Positions 11,194 to 24,853 of a DNA stretch of 64,000 nt are shown here, piece after piece (position 1 is the stretch's first letter; the number at the start of each line of letters is the position of its first letter). The notes under the pieces are model-generated. The model saw nothing but the letters and a program-made list of their open reading frames with translations. It searched no databases and was not told where the DNA came from. The stretch comes from Cristatella mucedo (Eukaryota; Bryozoa; Phylactolaemata; Cristatellidae). The stretch spans positions 19,187,501 through 19,251,500 of the forward strand of contig WPIO01000001.1 in NCBI GenBank assembly GCA_009760855.2, written 5' to 3'. The position numbers and the translations under genes were made by a program.

Positions 11194-14100
11194 GACGGAC
11201 AGAGACAGACAGAGACAGACAGACAGACAGAGACCCAGATTACAACAGTAATCAATAAAAAAAGGCCATTCTCTCAATTTTGACGGACCTGAGGGCTAGT
11301 GACTCATGAAGAGCTTGAAATTTGACTGTGAAACAGATTTTAATGTTTTCAAAAAGCGACTTTGCTACGACCTGCTGCATATGCACGAGTCATAACCGAG
11401 GGGCTTTATATCCACACGGAGCTTCAATATACAGCACATTCAAAATCGAGCATTAGCAGGAGCCATTCAGAAATCTACATAGCTTGGACAAAAGCCACCA
11501 TTAGCAAGAGGCAAACTGGATTTGAAAGCAATGTTGAATGCATGCCATACATAAAACTCCTATGAAGGTTACTAATGGTTATAATACAGAGAGGCTCTGC
11601 TAAATATATTTGTGTGGCTCTATTAGAAAAGGCAGCCACGGATTCAACATTATATTACCAAATTACCCGGTGGTCTTTACTGGATGACTGCTCAACAACC
11701 TGATCAAGCGAACTAAACAAAGTATTTGACACAGGTCTTTGTCTAATAGTTAATCCCTTGGTTTGCAAATGACAAAGATTTCCAATGTTATGCACGAGCA
11801 TAACAGTAATGCGCCATAGGAGAAGCCGAGTTCGAGTCACTAGGAGGGAGTTCAGTCAAGCTGGATTAGGGTATCTCTCAAAAAGGCTTACACGAGATTC
11901 CTCTATCAGACAAGAAGTCCCCTAACATTCTATCTAAAAGGTGCCATATTATATAATCACTTGTGTTTTTGCAAGCAGCTAGACGTCGGTAACAGTGATA
12001 TGACCTTGCCAGAAGTAGTAGCCTCCCGAAACACCAACGAAACACATTGTGGGCAGGAATTCCGTGTTTCAGCACCAGTAATTCTTGATGGTGGAAGTTA
12101 TTGGTTCTTTCAGTAATTAGGTCATAATATTTACCTTAGACTTTAAACCACAGCTGCACTTTGGTCCACGTGGAGAAACAGATAGTAAATGGCTTTAAAA
12201 AAAGACAAGCGAGCTGATCAGGATATTATCCAAACGGATCAAGCTTCTTACGTCGTGCTAGTTTTTCTTTGCTGTCAGCAAAGAAAGCTGTCAGCGATGC
12301 TGGTGTTGATAGCTCTGTTTTTGGCTGCCAGTTTTGCCTTTTTCCATACGCGACAATAATCAGTGAGTGGTGTGGTCGGCCGGGTGAATGTCGCCATGGA
12401 ATGACAGCACGGTGCCCACAAAAATCTATTTTGCATAAGTCTTCAATCAAATAAAACCCCACTCATACTGCGAATGACTAACGAGCTAAACAGCAGTAGG
12501 CCAGGGCAGAGATGGCTGAGTTGTGTGCATTCCTTTCCTCGATGCAGTTGATCTAAAGGGGCAGAGCCTTCACATGCTGTCAGTTCGACTGATCAAAACT
12601 ATGGTGAAAGTAAGAAACGAGATAGCATGTTTTGCAATAAAGTCGCACGACTGATAGACAATCATAATAACAACGAGCCTACGAACGACTGATAGATATC
12701 ATAAAAACAACGAGCCTACGAAGCCTACCTAGTGGCATCCAGCTGGTATGTCCTGGTCTGGGCTTTATTTACGACTCTGCAGCCTTCTTCCAGAAGGCCT
12801 TTCCGAAGATTATCGAGCAGTATGCGTCTTTGCTCTACAGCTGCTACTGCAGCAAGGTGCAATCGCTCGAATCCTTGTAAATCTTTAGTTGAAGCAGCCT
12901 CGGGAAAATCGTCTAGTGAATAGAGCTGCCTAAGAAGTCCTAATTGCCTATCACTGTAGAGATCAGTGAGCGGATTTCGGGTGGAGAAGAAATCCATGTC
13001 TACGTCGAGAACGTAAGGTTGCCGTACGATTTCCAGCAGTCTGGCAGTGGTGGCAGCCAGGTCAGAACAATCGTCATGAGCACTGCTGCTGTCCCACGTG
13101 ACGACGTGCAGTGCGACCTCCTTAGCATTCTCCAAGTCTTCCTTTGGTGCATATGCCAGCTCACTGACAAAGTGGCCAAAAGGTAAAGTCAATCTGAAAG
13201 TCCAAATTAGGTGATCTGGAATCGGCCATGTGCATAGCACAACATTGCTATAGGCTTAAAAATCTCTTTAAAAAAATTGCTGTGCGAAATATTGTATAAT
13301 GTAAATCGAAAAGCATACATGACACGCACACGTATGTCAGTAAAGTGTGTACATAATATAAGCATAAAATGTCAGCTTCCATATACAATGAAATAAATCA
13401 AAAGTACCATTTGCCATATGCACCTGGCCATTTTCCTACTGGTAACTACTCCCACCGAGCTGAATATGAGGTTTTGAGGCTGCAGTATAGCCAATCATAA
13501 GGATGGTAACAGATTTGAACGGACACTATCAAGGGGCAACCATACCACCTTCAAGCGGCTGCCTCTTGATAGAGTCTGGCGTTTTAATTAGCTCTTAAAC
13601 CTGCTACAGTAAATATTGAAGTCTAAAGGAATCCACGGACACTGACTACAGCTGAGCTCGGTTAATGGATGGATTGGCCTTTTTCCTCAATCATACCCCA
13701 GTCACTGCTCACTGGCGACCAAAGCTCTGCTGGCCAATGAGCAATACAATAAATAAGAGCACCACCCAGTGTTTGCGGTCAGCTAACCGTCACACTAAAT
13801 GCTCATTCTATCCATACGTGGCAAGAATTGTTAGACTTGGGTAAAAGATGCACAGAGAAGTTCTGTTGTACATTAATGCATCTCCATCTGTAACTCCGAA
13901 AAGCTACAAGGACTAAGGAGTTGCTGCAGAGTTTTTTTATAGCTTGCTTAAAGCCTAAACTGACGTCTTTTCTATAGCATGCATAAAGCCTAAACTGAGG
14001 ACTACATAAGGTAGACACAGCAAAAGCACCAGTAGAACATCGAATACCCAGAGGTATTACAAAGAAGTAGGATTAAGGTCGAAGCCTCTCATGGAGTCTT

Positions 14101-14606
14101 TAAGGCCGATAACTTATCGACAAATTTACAATACTCCAATGGTACAATTCTCATGGTCGGCAATATGTCAATCAATCAGCATGGAATCTATGAAATATCG
14201 AAAGCTTGTCATTCATATCGGATATTCGCATCGGATGATGTCCTAGTATAATAGCAAGGTAGCGAGGAAGGAGTCAAAGTGACCATCCTCAACATCAGGC
14301 TCATCTAGCTGCAATTCTTGCAAAAACTACATGGCTCTTCCTGAAGCAAACTTACTACAAAATATGCACAAACAACACTTTCTTGACATCAGCACCGGCC
14401 ATTAGTACTGCAAGCTACCGTTCAAAGCACAGGTTTGATAAAAACCTGTATTCCTGGCCTTGATTAGTCAACGTTTTGCCAAGCTAGCACTAAGAGAGCA
14501 ACGGCTTTGATTTTTAAGAATAACCAGTTGCTGCTGACCACGACAATGTTTCCTATTGGTTGGCCGGGCAACGACACTTTCGTTACAGACCGATAAGTGT
14601 TAATAG

Positions 14607-14644
<38 letters not shown>

Positions 14645-17600
14645 CTACTTCACTTCCCATATAAACTGAACACGCCCTTCTGCCCTATTTATCTCAATGG
14701 ACTGCATTTCACAGTACAAGAGAAGCAGCTAGGCCACTTTAGATGCATTACGCCTGCACAAGGAGCTATGCAAAGTCATGACAAATAGGCGGTCGTTACC
14801 ATGGAGAGTTGTCTACAGCAAACTCGAATTTCAAGCTCCTTTTGCTGCATAGTCGGTAGCCGGCTACACAACCCATGCACAAAAATAACATTAAAAGAGT
14901 AAAGAAAGATGAAAAAGTTAGACAACATGAGTACAAATCAATAAGCAGTAGAATGTGGGCTGGAGAGAATGAGCCACTTTGGCATCCGAAAAGAATTCAT
15001 TGAAATACAAGTATTGCAAATGCTAGTTCCAAGCCCGAATCAAAATACAAACCAAAGAGAGGATTGGTTTACTTTTCGCGATCGGGATCAGAGTCACTGA
15101 GAGCCCAAATTTAGGCCAATCTTCCAATCCAATAAGCGGTCACACACTCAGGTTCTTACAAGCAGCCGGGCTAGCATGCTCATGCAAATAATAATAATTA
15201 TAAAATATTAATAATAATAACAAGTCTTTGTACAGTGTCCTTCCAAAAGAACCAAATTTCAATCAATGCATTGTAGGTCTTGCTGCTACAGAAGCAATAA
15301 CCAAGAATTAGTGACTAGAGAGGCATCATGATTAAGCAACCATGTAACCCCACCCAACGATCATTAACAGAAAAGCATGCAAAAGCACACAAGACACGAT
15401 TGCTGGTTAGTAAAATAAATGCTAGCTGATTTAACAGCCTCTTTTTGTATAGCCGCAGAATAGCCTTGACGGGTACCATGACTGCTTGCAGCGCCAATAC
15501 AGAATTGCCCACCGCAGGACTCGAACCCACGACCTCGGAAATGAAGAGCAACCGCCTTACCCAGCGCACTATCAGGGCGACCCCTGCTTAGTAACATGTA
15601 CTGAATCGTGCACAAAAAAAGCCATGTTCACTGGGGTGCTACACAAAGAAATAACTTTTGCCCTTAGTCCTGACATGTACAACTTCTAAAAACACAAGGA
15701 AACAAAGGACAATTCACTTGGCCGCAGCTGAGGATGTGAGAAAAAAAAGGTCTTCGGCTAATTTTCTCAAATGTCGTCCAATCAGGAGATGACACGCTGT
15801 CAGTCCATAGTAAGTTTCAGGCTTTGGAAACATGCACACAGTCGCAAAATAAATCTTCACAGCACCATATGGCGACAGCTGCTGTAGCTCCTACTCCAGA
15901 TGAGTTATAAGAGGATTTTACATGTGAGAATATTAATATATTAAAATATTGATAGCATAAAATAAACACATGTGCTTTTGTATGCATGCATTGAGTGTGA
16001 CATTGTCCCACAGCAATTCTTTCTGACCTTCCCTATCTGGCTAGAGATAGCCAGGCATAGAGGCCACACACTTTGGCGGTGTCTATTCTACTGAGCATGA
16101 ATTTTATTGAAAAAGTTGGCTACTGATGTAGGTCGAACAAGCAGCATCAAGCACCTGTCTATATCGTCCCATACACAGTTTATGGTTTCGGATCAGGCGA
16201 CTGGGTGAGCCACTGCATCGGCACCAAACCAGATTCATCCTCAAGTACTATACGCATGCTGTTGTTTACCAAGCAACATTGATTTCAAAGTTCACATTCT
16301 ATGCTAGGGGAAGGATCAATGTATTGGGAAGCAAGGTAACGAACCTAAGCACACTGATAAACCAGTTAAGTACTTATTGATGAATCCGCGTGTGGTGCTG
16401 CAGAATGCGTGAAGCAGATGTGCTCAGTTTGCCAACTCACTTTGGAAGAGGACGCCCAGATTCTGATATGCTGGTCTAGAAGATAAATAGGGGTTAGGGT
16501 TTTCAGTTTCTAATACTTAATTTTTCAGAATAGGTAAGTTGGTCTTATCTTTATTCAATTTGAGAAAGTTTGCTGCCATTAAAGTGCAAATGATAATAGT
16601 AACAATAACAAGTCTTTAGTACAGCACCCTCAAAGAACTTAATTTATATTCATGCTATTGACGACTTGCTACAAGAGAAGCAATCGACAATATTTAATGG
16701 TAAGCAAGGTATCTTGCTTAGGCAACCATGCAACATTACATTAAGCTGAATTTTAATTGTTAAGCTTAAACAAGCCAGCAAAAGTAAACAAAAATGCATG
16801 ACCGATGATTAGTAAGACTCTCGGTTTGCAAACAAGAACTTTGGAGATCTCGCGCTACTCATTCCAATGTCTTTGGTTTTAAATAAAACGGTAACAGAAA
16901 GGCTGGGCGGAAGTTTCGGAAGTTCTGGTCAAGTGTCGATTTCCTAATAAGTTGACTTGACAATAGCCACTTGGAAAGATGCTGGGGCAGAACCTGAGGG
17001 CTAGGGCAGATTTACTTATTATAGTTATGCTGAGCAGCAGTAAATCTAGGTATCTTGAAAGAAAAACAGTAGATATGGGATCCACAGAGCCTTTCTTCTT
17101 AGACTGTGAAATGAACTTGGAGATGAGGGTAGTAAGGGCAGGCTTGGGCAAAAATTTGAGAAAGAACAAGAAATGGAGGATGAAGATTTACATGGAAATA
17201 GAAATCTCGGGGAAGGAATATCTGATTTTTCAAGCCTTGCTCGCAGAAAAGCTAGAAAAATTATTCGGCTAGATCACCACGGGGCTTGCTAGATATGGTT
17301 TTGACTTGGATGTTGCAACAGAGGTGATTCATGGTCGACATCAGTATTTTTGAATTGTGCATCTGTGATTGCACTACGTTCTCGTTGAAGCTAAGGTTGG
17401 CCTTGGCTATGATGGGTTGAAACGATATACAATAATCCTCGTATGCCAGGCAATGGAAATAAAGGTCAGCAGATTCAGCAGCCTTATTAATAGAGCACCA
17501 GAGCGACTATCGACTCTGTGCTAGAAAAAAAGACGTGTTGTCATTACGTGTTGAAACGGCAACCTGTGCGAGTTGAGGCAGGAGTCGTTCGCATCCATTT

Positions 17601-20600
17601 CGACCGACTTCGGACACTAAACCCTTGTACTGCCCAATTGCAACTACTTCACGAGAAGGGCTAGGAGGTCCTATAAGTCTTTAAGAGACCATTGCATACT
17701 GAAAAGGACAAGAGCAGACAAAAAAGCTCAGCTCTCGTCTAGAGAGCCACCACTTTGCAGGACTCTAAGAGCAACATCTGTCTAGTATACACAGCACCAG
17801 CCACCAGCACACACTTTGCGAGAAAGAAGGGGAGTCTATTGTTTAAGCCGATCTCTTGTCCTAGACGAGAGACTGAGGACATGAGCAGGCCGATGCTGCA
17901 GTACCAGCTCGGCTGCTCAGGTGCAAAGAAGCTCTAAAGCTCTAAGCAGTAAATAGAATCAATACATTTGTTTAAATAAGCAGTAAATAGAATCAATATA
18001 TATGTTTCAAAGTGTTTGACAGCGGTTGAGACTTTCACTTTACATACTGGCATGTGGCTGTGTCATGCGAACTGTGCTTATGCACGTGCACTGGCTTCTA
18101 CATCAAACATTGGATTAACGTCAACAACCTACCAAATGACCTTAGGTTCCCTCATTCTCTTGCTCCAGCATACCTACTCTGAAATTCATTACTCTGCACA
18201 CTTCCTACTGTAGCACCTGCTCCCACGACTGCAGTCATTTAGCTGCAGCTCTAACCAACCAAAATCTTTTTGTTACTATGTTCATAAAGCGTGAAACTTG
18301 CTACAGCCTGACATCATGACATCTGCTGACTTAATAAGGTGTAAGGGAATCTAAAAACCAACCTGTTCCCGACAGCCTTTTCACTGTCTATGTGCATCGA
18401 CCAGATATCAGCTTATGCTTACTAAAATTGTACCCATTCTCAAGAATCAGTTGAAAGACTTCATTCCCAGCATATGTAAAGTGCCTCGACAGAGATTTAG
18501 TTTTCATAGAGACCCACATACAAGTTTAGTTATTAATAATATCATAAAAATTTACTAAAAATGAAAGATCGTTTACGAGCCGATGCAGCTTTAGCAATGA
18601 GTTCTCATAAACAGCTAATTCGGTATTGAGTGGGACTGGGATTGGTTCGATTGCCATATGGTCAGTGATCCGGTCAGTGATCTGGTGAGCTCCATAGTCT
18701 AGATCCTGCCGAGTATGAGTATTTTTTCCATCACACCACTTCTCCACATCACACCACTTCTCGCCAAACTGCACTGGCTACCAGTCAAGCAACGGATCGA
18801 CTTCAAGGTCTTGTCGCTCACTTTCAGGTCACTTCATTCTTTGGCTCCAGCCTATCTCTCAGATATACTCCCCCATCAGGCCAAGCATCGTACCACCCGC
18901 TTTTCGGAATCCAACAGTCTACAAATACCTCGTACAAAACCTCAAATCCTTTGGAGACCGTGCATTTAGTTCGTATGCTCCCAAAGCCTGGAACTCCCTC
19001 CCGACTTGCATCATAACATCCCCTGACTTGACCACATTTAAAAAGAACTTAAAAACACGCCTATTTAGGACAGCATTTAGTGGGTCCCTGTGATTCGTCC
19101 TTCATGTGCTTATGCGTGCTGACACTGCGCATGCTGCCACTAACCACATTTGCATGCTGACCCTGTGCATGTCACCCCTAACCATGTTATTCTGTTATTC
19201 ATTTGGTTTGTTTTTCAAGCATGATGTTACTCACCATTCAATCGTGCTTCCCATTGCAGCAAATGTAAAGCACCTAGAAAGAGATTGAGTTCTCTGAGGG
19301 CGCTTTATCAAGTGCATTATTATTAATTTTTTTTTGCCAGAAGCCTGAAAGCACTTTATGGAGAAGATCAAAGGTTATGAGACTGATTTCGTCTTGACTT
19401 CTGTAACGCATTGCTTGCTGGTCTACCGGACTGTGCAATCAAGCGCTTACAACTGGTGCAAAACTCTGCAGCTAGGTTTGTCTGTCGTGAGAATTGCAGT
19501 TGCCACATCTCACCACTTCTCGCCGACCTGCACTGGCTCCCATTCAAGCAACACATCGACTTCAAGGTTGTGTCACTCATTTTTAGGTCCCTTCATTCTT
19601 GGGCTCCAGCTTATCTATCAGATTTACTCCCCTACTAGGCTAAGCATTGCAGCACCGGCTTTTTGGAGTCTAATTGTTCACCTATAACTCGTACAAACCT
19701 CAAATTCTTTGGAGACCTTGCCTGTAGTTCGTATGCTCTCAAAGCCTGAAACTCACTTCCGACTGGAGTCAACAGAATAAGGCAATAAAGACAACAGAAT
19801 ACAGTGAGCCCTTGTACATGAAGGACAGAAAAGAAACAAGTGAAACGAACGAGCATACAGGCAGCCAGTGAGAAGGGCAGACTGAGAGGTAGCCAGTAAG
19901 ACAGTAGTGACAGTAGGCAGCTAGTAGGAAATAAAAGGTCAGACACAGTCATAAAGGTCGGACAGTCTTGTTGGCTACCGAATGCGTACTGAAAGCTGCT
20001 TAGGCTGTGAATACACTATACAAAACTCTTCTGCGTAACACCCACCACAGTCTTTATGGTTTTGTTGAGTTACAGACGGAGATACATTACATTACAATTC
20101 AATGTACGCTGTGACATATTGGTCAGCGATGTAGCAAAACGCACTATAGTGCTGTAGCGACTCGCTCAGAGAGCTGGCGCACCGAGGAGCCAGGAGTAAT
20201 GTCTGCCGTGAGGGGCCAACAGCTCTGCGGTGGAGTCAATCCATAAGCTGCAAACCCAGGATCTGCCACTCGTGTGACCCTAGAAGGAGCCACGTGGGTG
20301 TCGGTGCACAGCAGTAACGCGAGCAGGCTGGAGGCAGAGCATGCACGTGGGAGTATGACTATAATCAGAGTCCCAAAATTGATGCACCGAACGATGAGCA
20401 GCATCAGCAGTAGGCACGAGCCACGCAAGATCGTGCAGCAAGTGACTGCAAGAAGCGCTCACCTCAGCTTTCCAGACTGTCGATGTCGACCAACTTGAAA
20501 CTCGTAGGTGCCGTCGGGAATTTCTGTGGCCCATTCGCACTTTACCCACACGATTGAGTTGACATGACCAGCATATAACGCAGGCACAATCCAGTTCTCT

Positions 20601-22429
20601 ATGCTAAGTGACCTACGGCATGACAGCTTTGTACAAGATGCTGATCGAGGGGAACCAATAAAAAGAGACAGCACTTTCTGAGAGCACAAAGAAATGTTCA
20701 AGAAAAAAGTGACTGCTCAGTCTGGCAAAGCAATAGGAAGCTTTAGCAGCTGCATACCATACACACAGTCAGGGAAAGTGGAAAGTCTATCAGGAGTTCT
20801 TGACAACCGACTACATATGGGTCAATGACCTCAGGACAGCCGGCATATCAGAACCAATGCCACGACTGCTCCGAACATGCCAAGGGTACCTTAAGTCACA
20901 TCAACACTGTATTTCATCCCACAAACTGACAGGCGACATAAAAGTGTCTAAACTATCTGATTTCCATACGTCAGATTTCAATCAACCAAAGCATTTTCCT
21001 AAAAAAAATCCACCAAGAGAGTTTCTGGTCAATGCCCAATGCCTTTGACCGTCCTCTTCCAAAGGCTATAGATCAAAAACATTTTCCAAAGGAAAGTCCC
21101 GATAATCAGATATAAGCTCGTCTAGTGAACAACGACTTAGGTGAGACACCTCAGCAAAAGCAGTGGCAGTGTCATAGAAATATCTACATGGACAGTCATC
21201 GGACATGTAAAACAATGAAGAGGCAGGCATTTGAAGGCATTTTCGATTGGTCGTCTGGTATTGGCTTTCATCTGCCATGGTCGAGAAGTTGACCCACTAA
21301 TTACGTCATCTCTCAACCTTCCAAAAATCTGTGGGCCCCCAAGAGTTTGTAACACAGGTCACATTAAGGAAAGAGTAGTTGTGCCATTAAACAGAATTGA
21401 ACGGAATGAGATCGGCTGATCAAACGGCCTCATTTTATGTAGAGATATAAGAGCCTTAACTATCACCAAGGCTTTTCCTAGCTCTCCTGAGCTCATGGCT
21501 CTCGGCAGAGACACCAGACGGCTGCTCTATCGAGGTTAAACAGCCTAACTGTGCAAGTAGCTCTGTGGAACGATGAGAGCCCAAATGTGGCAAGAAACTC
21601 AGCTGAACATTGCTGTTTGGTGAAGAAAATACCATACCATCAGTACCGTCAGTAGCGAATAACGACAGCACACGGCCCACCAGAAAGGGCAGTAAGGGAA
21701 GAGGTATCGTATCGTTGCATAAGACATGTATAAGAGAATCTCACAAGCTAGAACGACACAGCCAGATTAGCAGGCAGCCACCTGGGGTATTTAAGCGAGT
21801 GAAGGGAGTGCTATTTTCTTATCCTGAGAAGACCTGGGGTCAGGGAACAATTGACTAGCACCTGCAGGTGCACATGTGGTGGCGCTGCGGCACCGTGGAC
21901 TTGCACGTCCGCAAGAGAAATCTTGAGCGTTACCACTATTCAATCGGGAACCAGAGCAAGACCTTGAGCGAGGGCAGCACACCGGCTGAACTTCTTGGAT
22001 TTTTTCTGCCAAGCAGCCACGTTTAGCTACCAGTTGCAGCTAATAAGTGCCTGTTTGGGTAGATTCAAGGCACGTCCACCAACCAAGACATTGCAGCAGT
22101 GACTGCCATTCGTACGAAAATGCTAAGGTTAGTTCCGGCACAAGGTGCAAATTAAAAGTGACACATCAGCAGCACATGTGCGCATGTACCGTTCACGAAA
22201 AGCTTCCACGTGGCAGACTGCGCAGGTAGCACCTTACGCGAACAGTTTATCTTTACAAAAAACATCGTCAGCATCGATGCTCTCAGGCACGTTCAGGTCA
22301 GGGTGAGAGTCGAAATGAAGCAGCTGCAAGCCATCTAGTGGCAACTGCTTGGCACCGATGCATCTGTACAGCTGGCACAAGGCCTACAACCAATTGCAGC
22401 AACATTTCAGTGGCAGAACTCAAAACACC

Positions 22430-22477
<48 letters not shown>

Positions 22478-24820
22478 CAGACAGACAGACAGACAGAGGG
22501 GGAGAGCGACAGAGAGAGAAGAAAGAGAGAGAGAGAGCAGCTAAAGGAGCAAGCGCCACTTGACGCACACTTGAAGCCTCGGCAAGACAGCAGCTCCACT
22601 CTGTGAGCCTCTTCCACGATGCAGCCGGCAGCAGCTGGGTAAACTGCTGTGGGAAGCACATAAGTAGTGAGTGCATGACGGGCTGACCCTTGTCACTGAC
22701 TGGCTGACCGCACGGTGGGCCGTATGGTGGTCAGCTGGCCAGCTCTTGCTCTCTAACAGCTGCACCGGCCCCAGCACGGAGCACAGCTACTGCCCTCGAC
22801 GACTTACGCTGCCATGGGTAGCCATAGTGACGTTTCTCGTACAGGCAGCCAGCATGTTAATCGGGGAACCCAAGAGATGCTTCGATACAACGAATGGCCA
22901 GGTTCAACTACCTACTCCAACAAGATGTGTACATCCTTCCTTCATTGGCATAGGGAGGGGGACCAGCAACACGCACTGAAGCGCTCACCCCATGGACGGA
23001 CCCCAAAGAGCAACCTTGGCCACAATACAACTTGCACCTTCCGGTCGTCCTTTTCTACCCTCCTACGTCCTACGGTTGACTGTGTCTTGACAGGCCACGG
23101 TCTGGCCTCCTAGGCCTATTCCCCCCACGTGTTGGCTCATTCCTGTGTACTATTTATAATCCTTCCGATGGCAGCATTGATAATGGCAAAGCAATATGGA
23201 GGTACGCTGCAACTCGATGTAATCATGCAGTTTTGAGCTCGGTGAGAAGAAGTGCCTGACAGATGCATGGCATCTGATCCGACTGGCAGCAACCAGCAGC
23301 TGGAAGTCTGGTGTCAGTGGCAAAGTGGTCAATAGTGTCCACAAATTGAAACAGCTCTCAGCAGCACAATACCAAACCGTAAAAGCTGGCAGCGTTCAAA
23401 TGCAGGAACAGCACGAAGAACATACAGAGCGATCCGAAACGTGGATACACCGTACTGCCGATAGAGGCACAAGCCAGCAAGAAGCCTGTCTGTTGATGGA
23501 CACTTGTATTTCTGGTAGCATGCAAGTGGCATGGCCCTGTAGACTAATTGTTGAGCCAGAAAGATCGACGTGGTCCTCTCAAAGCTCAAGCAGCTTTTGG
23601 CATGCCTGCGGTGGCCAATGGCCTTCAATTGGGAAATTAGGAGAGCCGGGAGAGCAAGTGAGAGGCACACTAGGGTCACGAGAGCACAGTCAGTGGACTA
23701 TGAAGTTATAAGGAGTATTTAGCACAGAAGAAGCAGCCTCGCAGATGGCTGGAAAATAAAAACGCCTGCATGGGCACCAAGGGGAGAAGACGGTATCGTC
23801 ATCGTTACCCGAGAATTTCGGAAGTGAGCTACACAGTTGTGTGCAGGACTCGCAGAGTAAACCATTTGTTCTATCTCAGCGAGAGAAATCAGAGAGTAGT
23901 AGACATCAACCAGCGGTCATCCAGTGAGCCTTTGAAGTATGGCACGCCCCAGGGATCTATTGCAGGTCAACTACTTTGCCCTTTGGGCCTTGGCCCAGTG
24001 GTCCAGCTGCTGCTTGCCCTTCACGACATGGGTCTTAGGGTTTAAGTACTGCAGTAGGCAATCTTTTATTGACTACTGCAAGCGATGATGATAGCCATGA
24101 AAACTCTTCTATCGCTATATAAATGACGCTGTTAAATCAGCTTACATTTCTTTCTTTTAACAATGTTATCTTAACTCTTTCTCTCTATCTCTATTTCTCC
24201 CCTGTGTCATCGCCAAGCAAAATCTGAGCATTCATTTATATGCAGATCCCACCCTACCTTCCGAATTGTCGTATTTTCTTAACTCCCTTGCAGCTCGCTG
24301 ACATTTCCATTTGGATGGCAGTAAACTTTCTCAAACTATAAGATGACAAAACCAACATCCTTGCTGTGGGCAAATCTAAAGTTGCACATTAATTGGAAAG
24401 CCTAAACCTCTATATCGGCTCTGCCAGCATATCTCTTGTTGCCTTTGTACGAAATCATGGTGTCATGCTCCAAAGTGACTCACCACTAGACAACCACATT
24501 GGCTCTTCAGTCAAGGTGCCTACTTTCACCTAGTTGACTGTGGCTGGATGTTCATGCTACGGCCCTTCATCAGCACGGTGCTCTGATATCGGCCTGTGAG
24601 GCTGCAACTCAATTATGGCCTTGTATCCGGGTGGCTGCCCTTTGTATCTGTGTACAACATTATGTATATGTAACATGATGTATATGTATTGCCGAGTCCT
24701 TTGATAAGGATATACATACATGGAAGGGCTGAAGGAGAGAGTGGTAGAGAGCCTTGGCTATCGAGTCGCCTGCAGAGCGGCCTGCCCATTTGTGCTGGCA
24801 GTTGGGATATATACATATAC

Positions 24821-24853
<33 letters not shown>

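Larger units (their letters stand above)
9388..12728 (-). other. Intron 4 of the UPF0489-like gene
   Basis: Contains an R3 repeat copy (9670-9885), AG-rich simple repeats (11095-11232) and a 37-38 bp tandem duplication beside the donor (12648-12722). The minus-strand open frame at 12226-12462 (78 codons) looks protein-like but is not recognised and no splice sites support it. Confidence 0.6.
13194..20462 (-). other. Intron 3 of the UPF0489-like gene (7.3 kb)
   Basis: The largest intron of this gene. It holds an R3-like piece (about 13865-13990), a GA run (14610-14641), two tail-like fragments (15187-15302 and 16603-16683), SINE-A minus (15420-15583), a 33 bp tandem duplication (17943-18007), LINE fragments (18713-19765) and an R3 copy (19935-20100). 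Around 16880-17280 there are open frames on both strands that I do not recognise. Confidence 0.6.

Noticed and set aside
12226-12462. 78-codon minus frame in intron 4 of the UPF0489-like gene
   Set aside because: Looks protein-like, but exons 4 and 5 join in phase without it, and no family is recognised.
16879-17272. Overlapping plus and minus open frames of about 96 codons
   Set aside because: No recognisable domain on either strand and no splice context; left as unassigned intron sequence.
22432-22538. CRISPR-like array
   Set aside because: Simple GA/ACAG repeats without unique spacers, in a eukaryotic genome.
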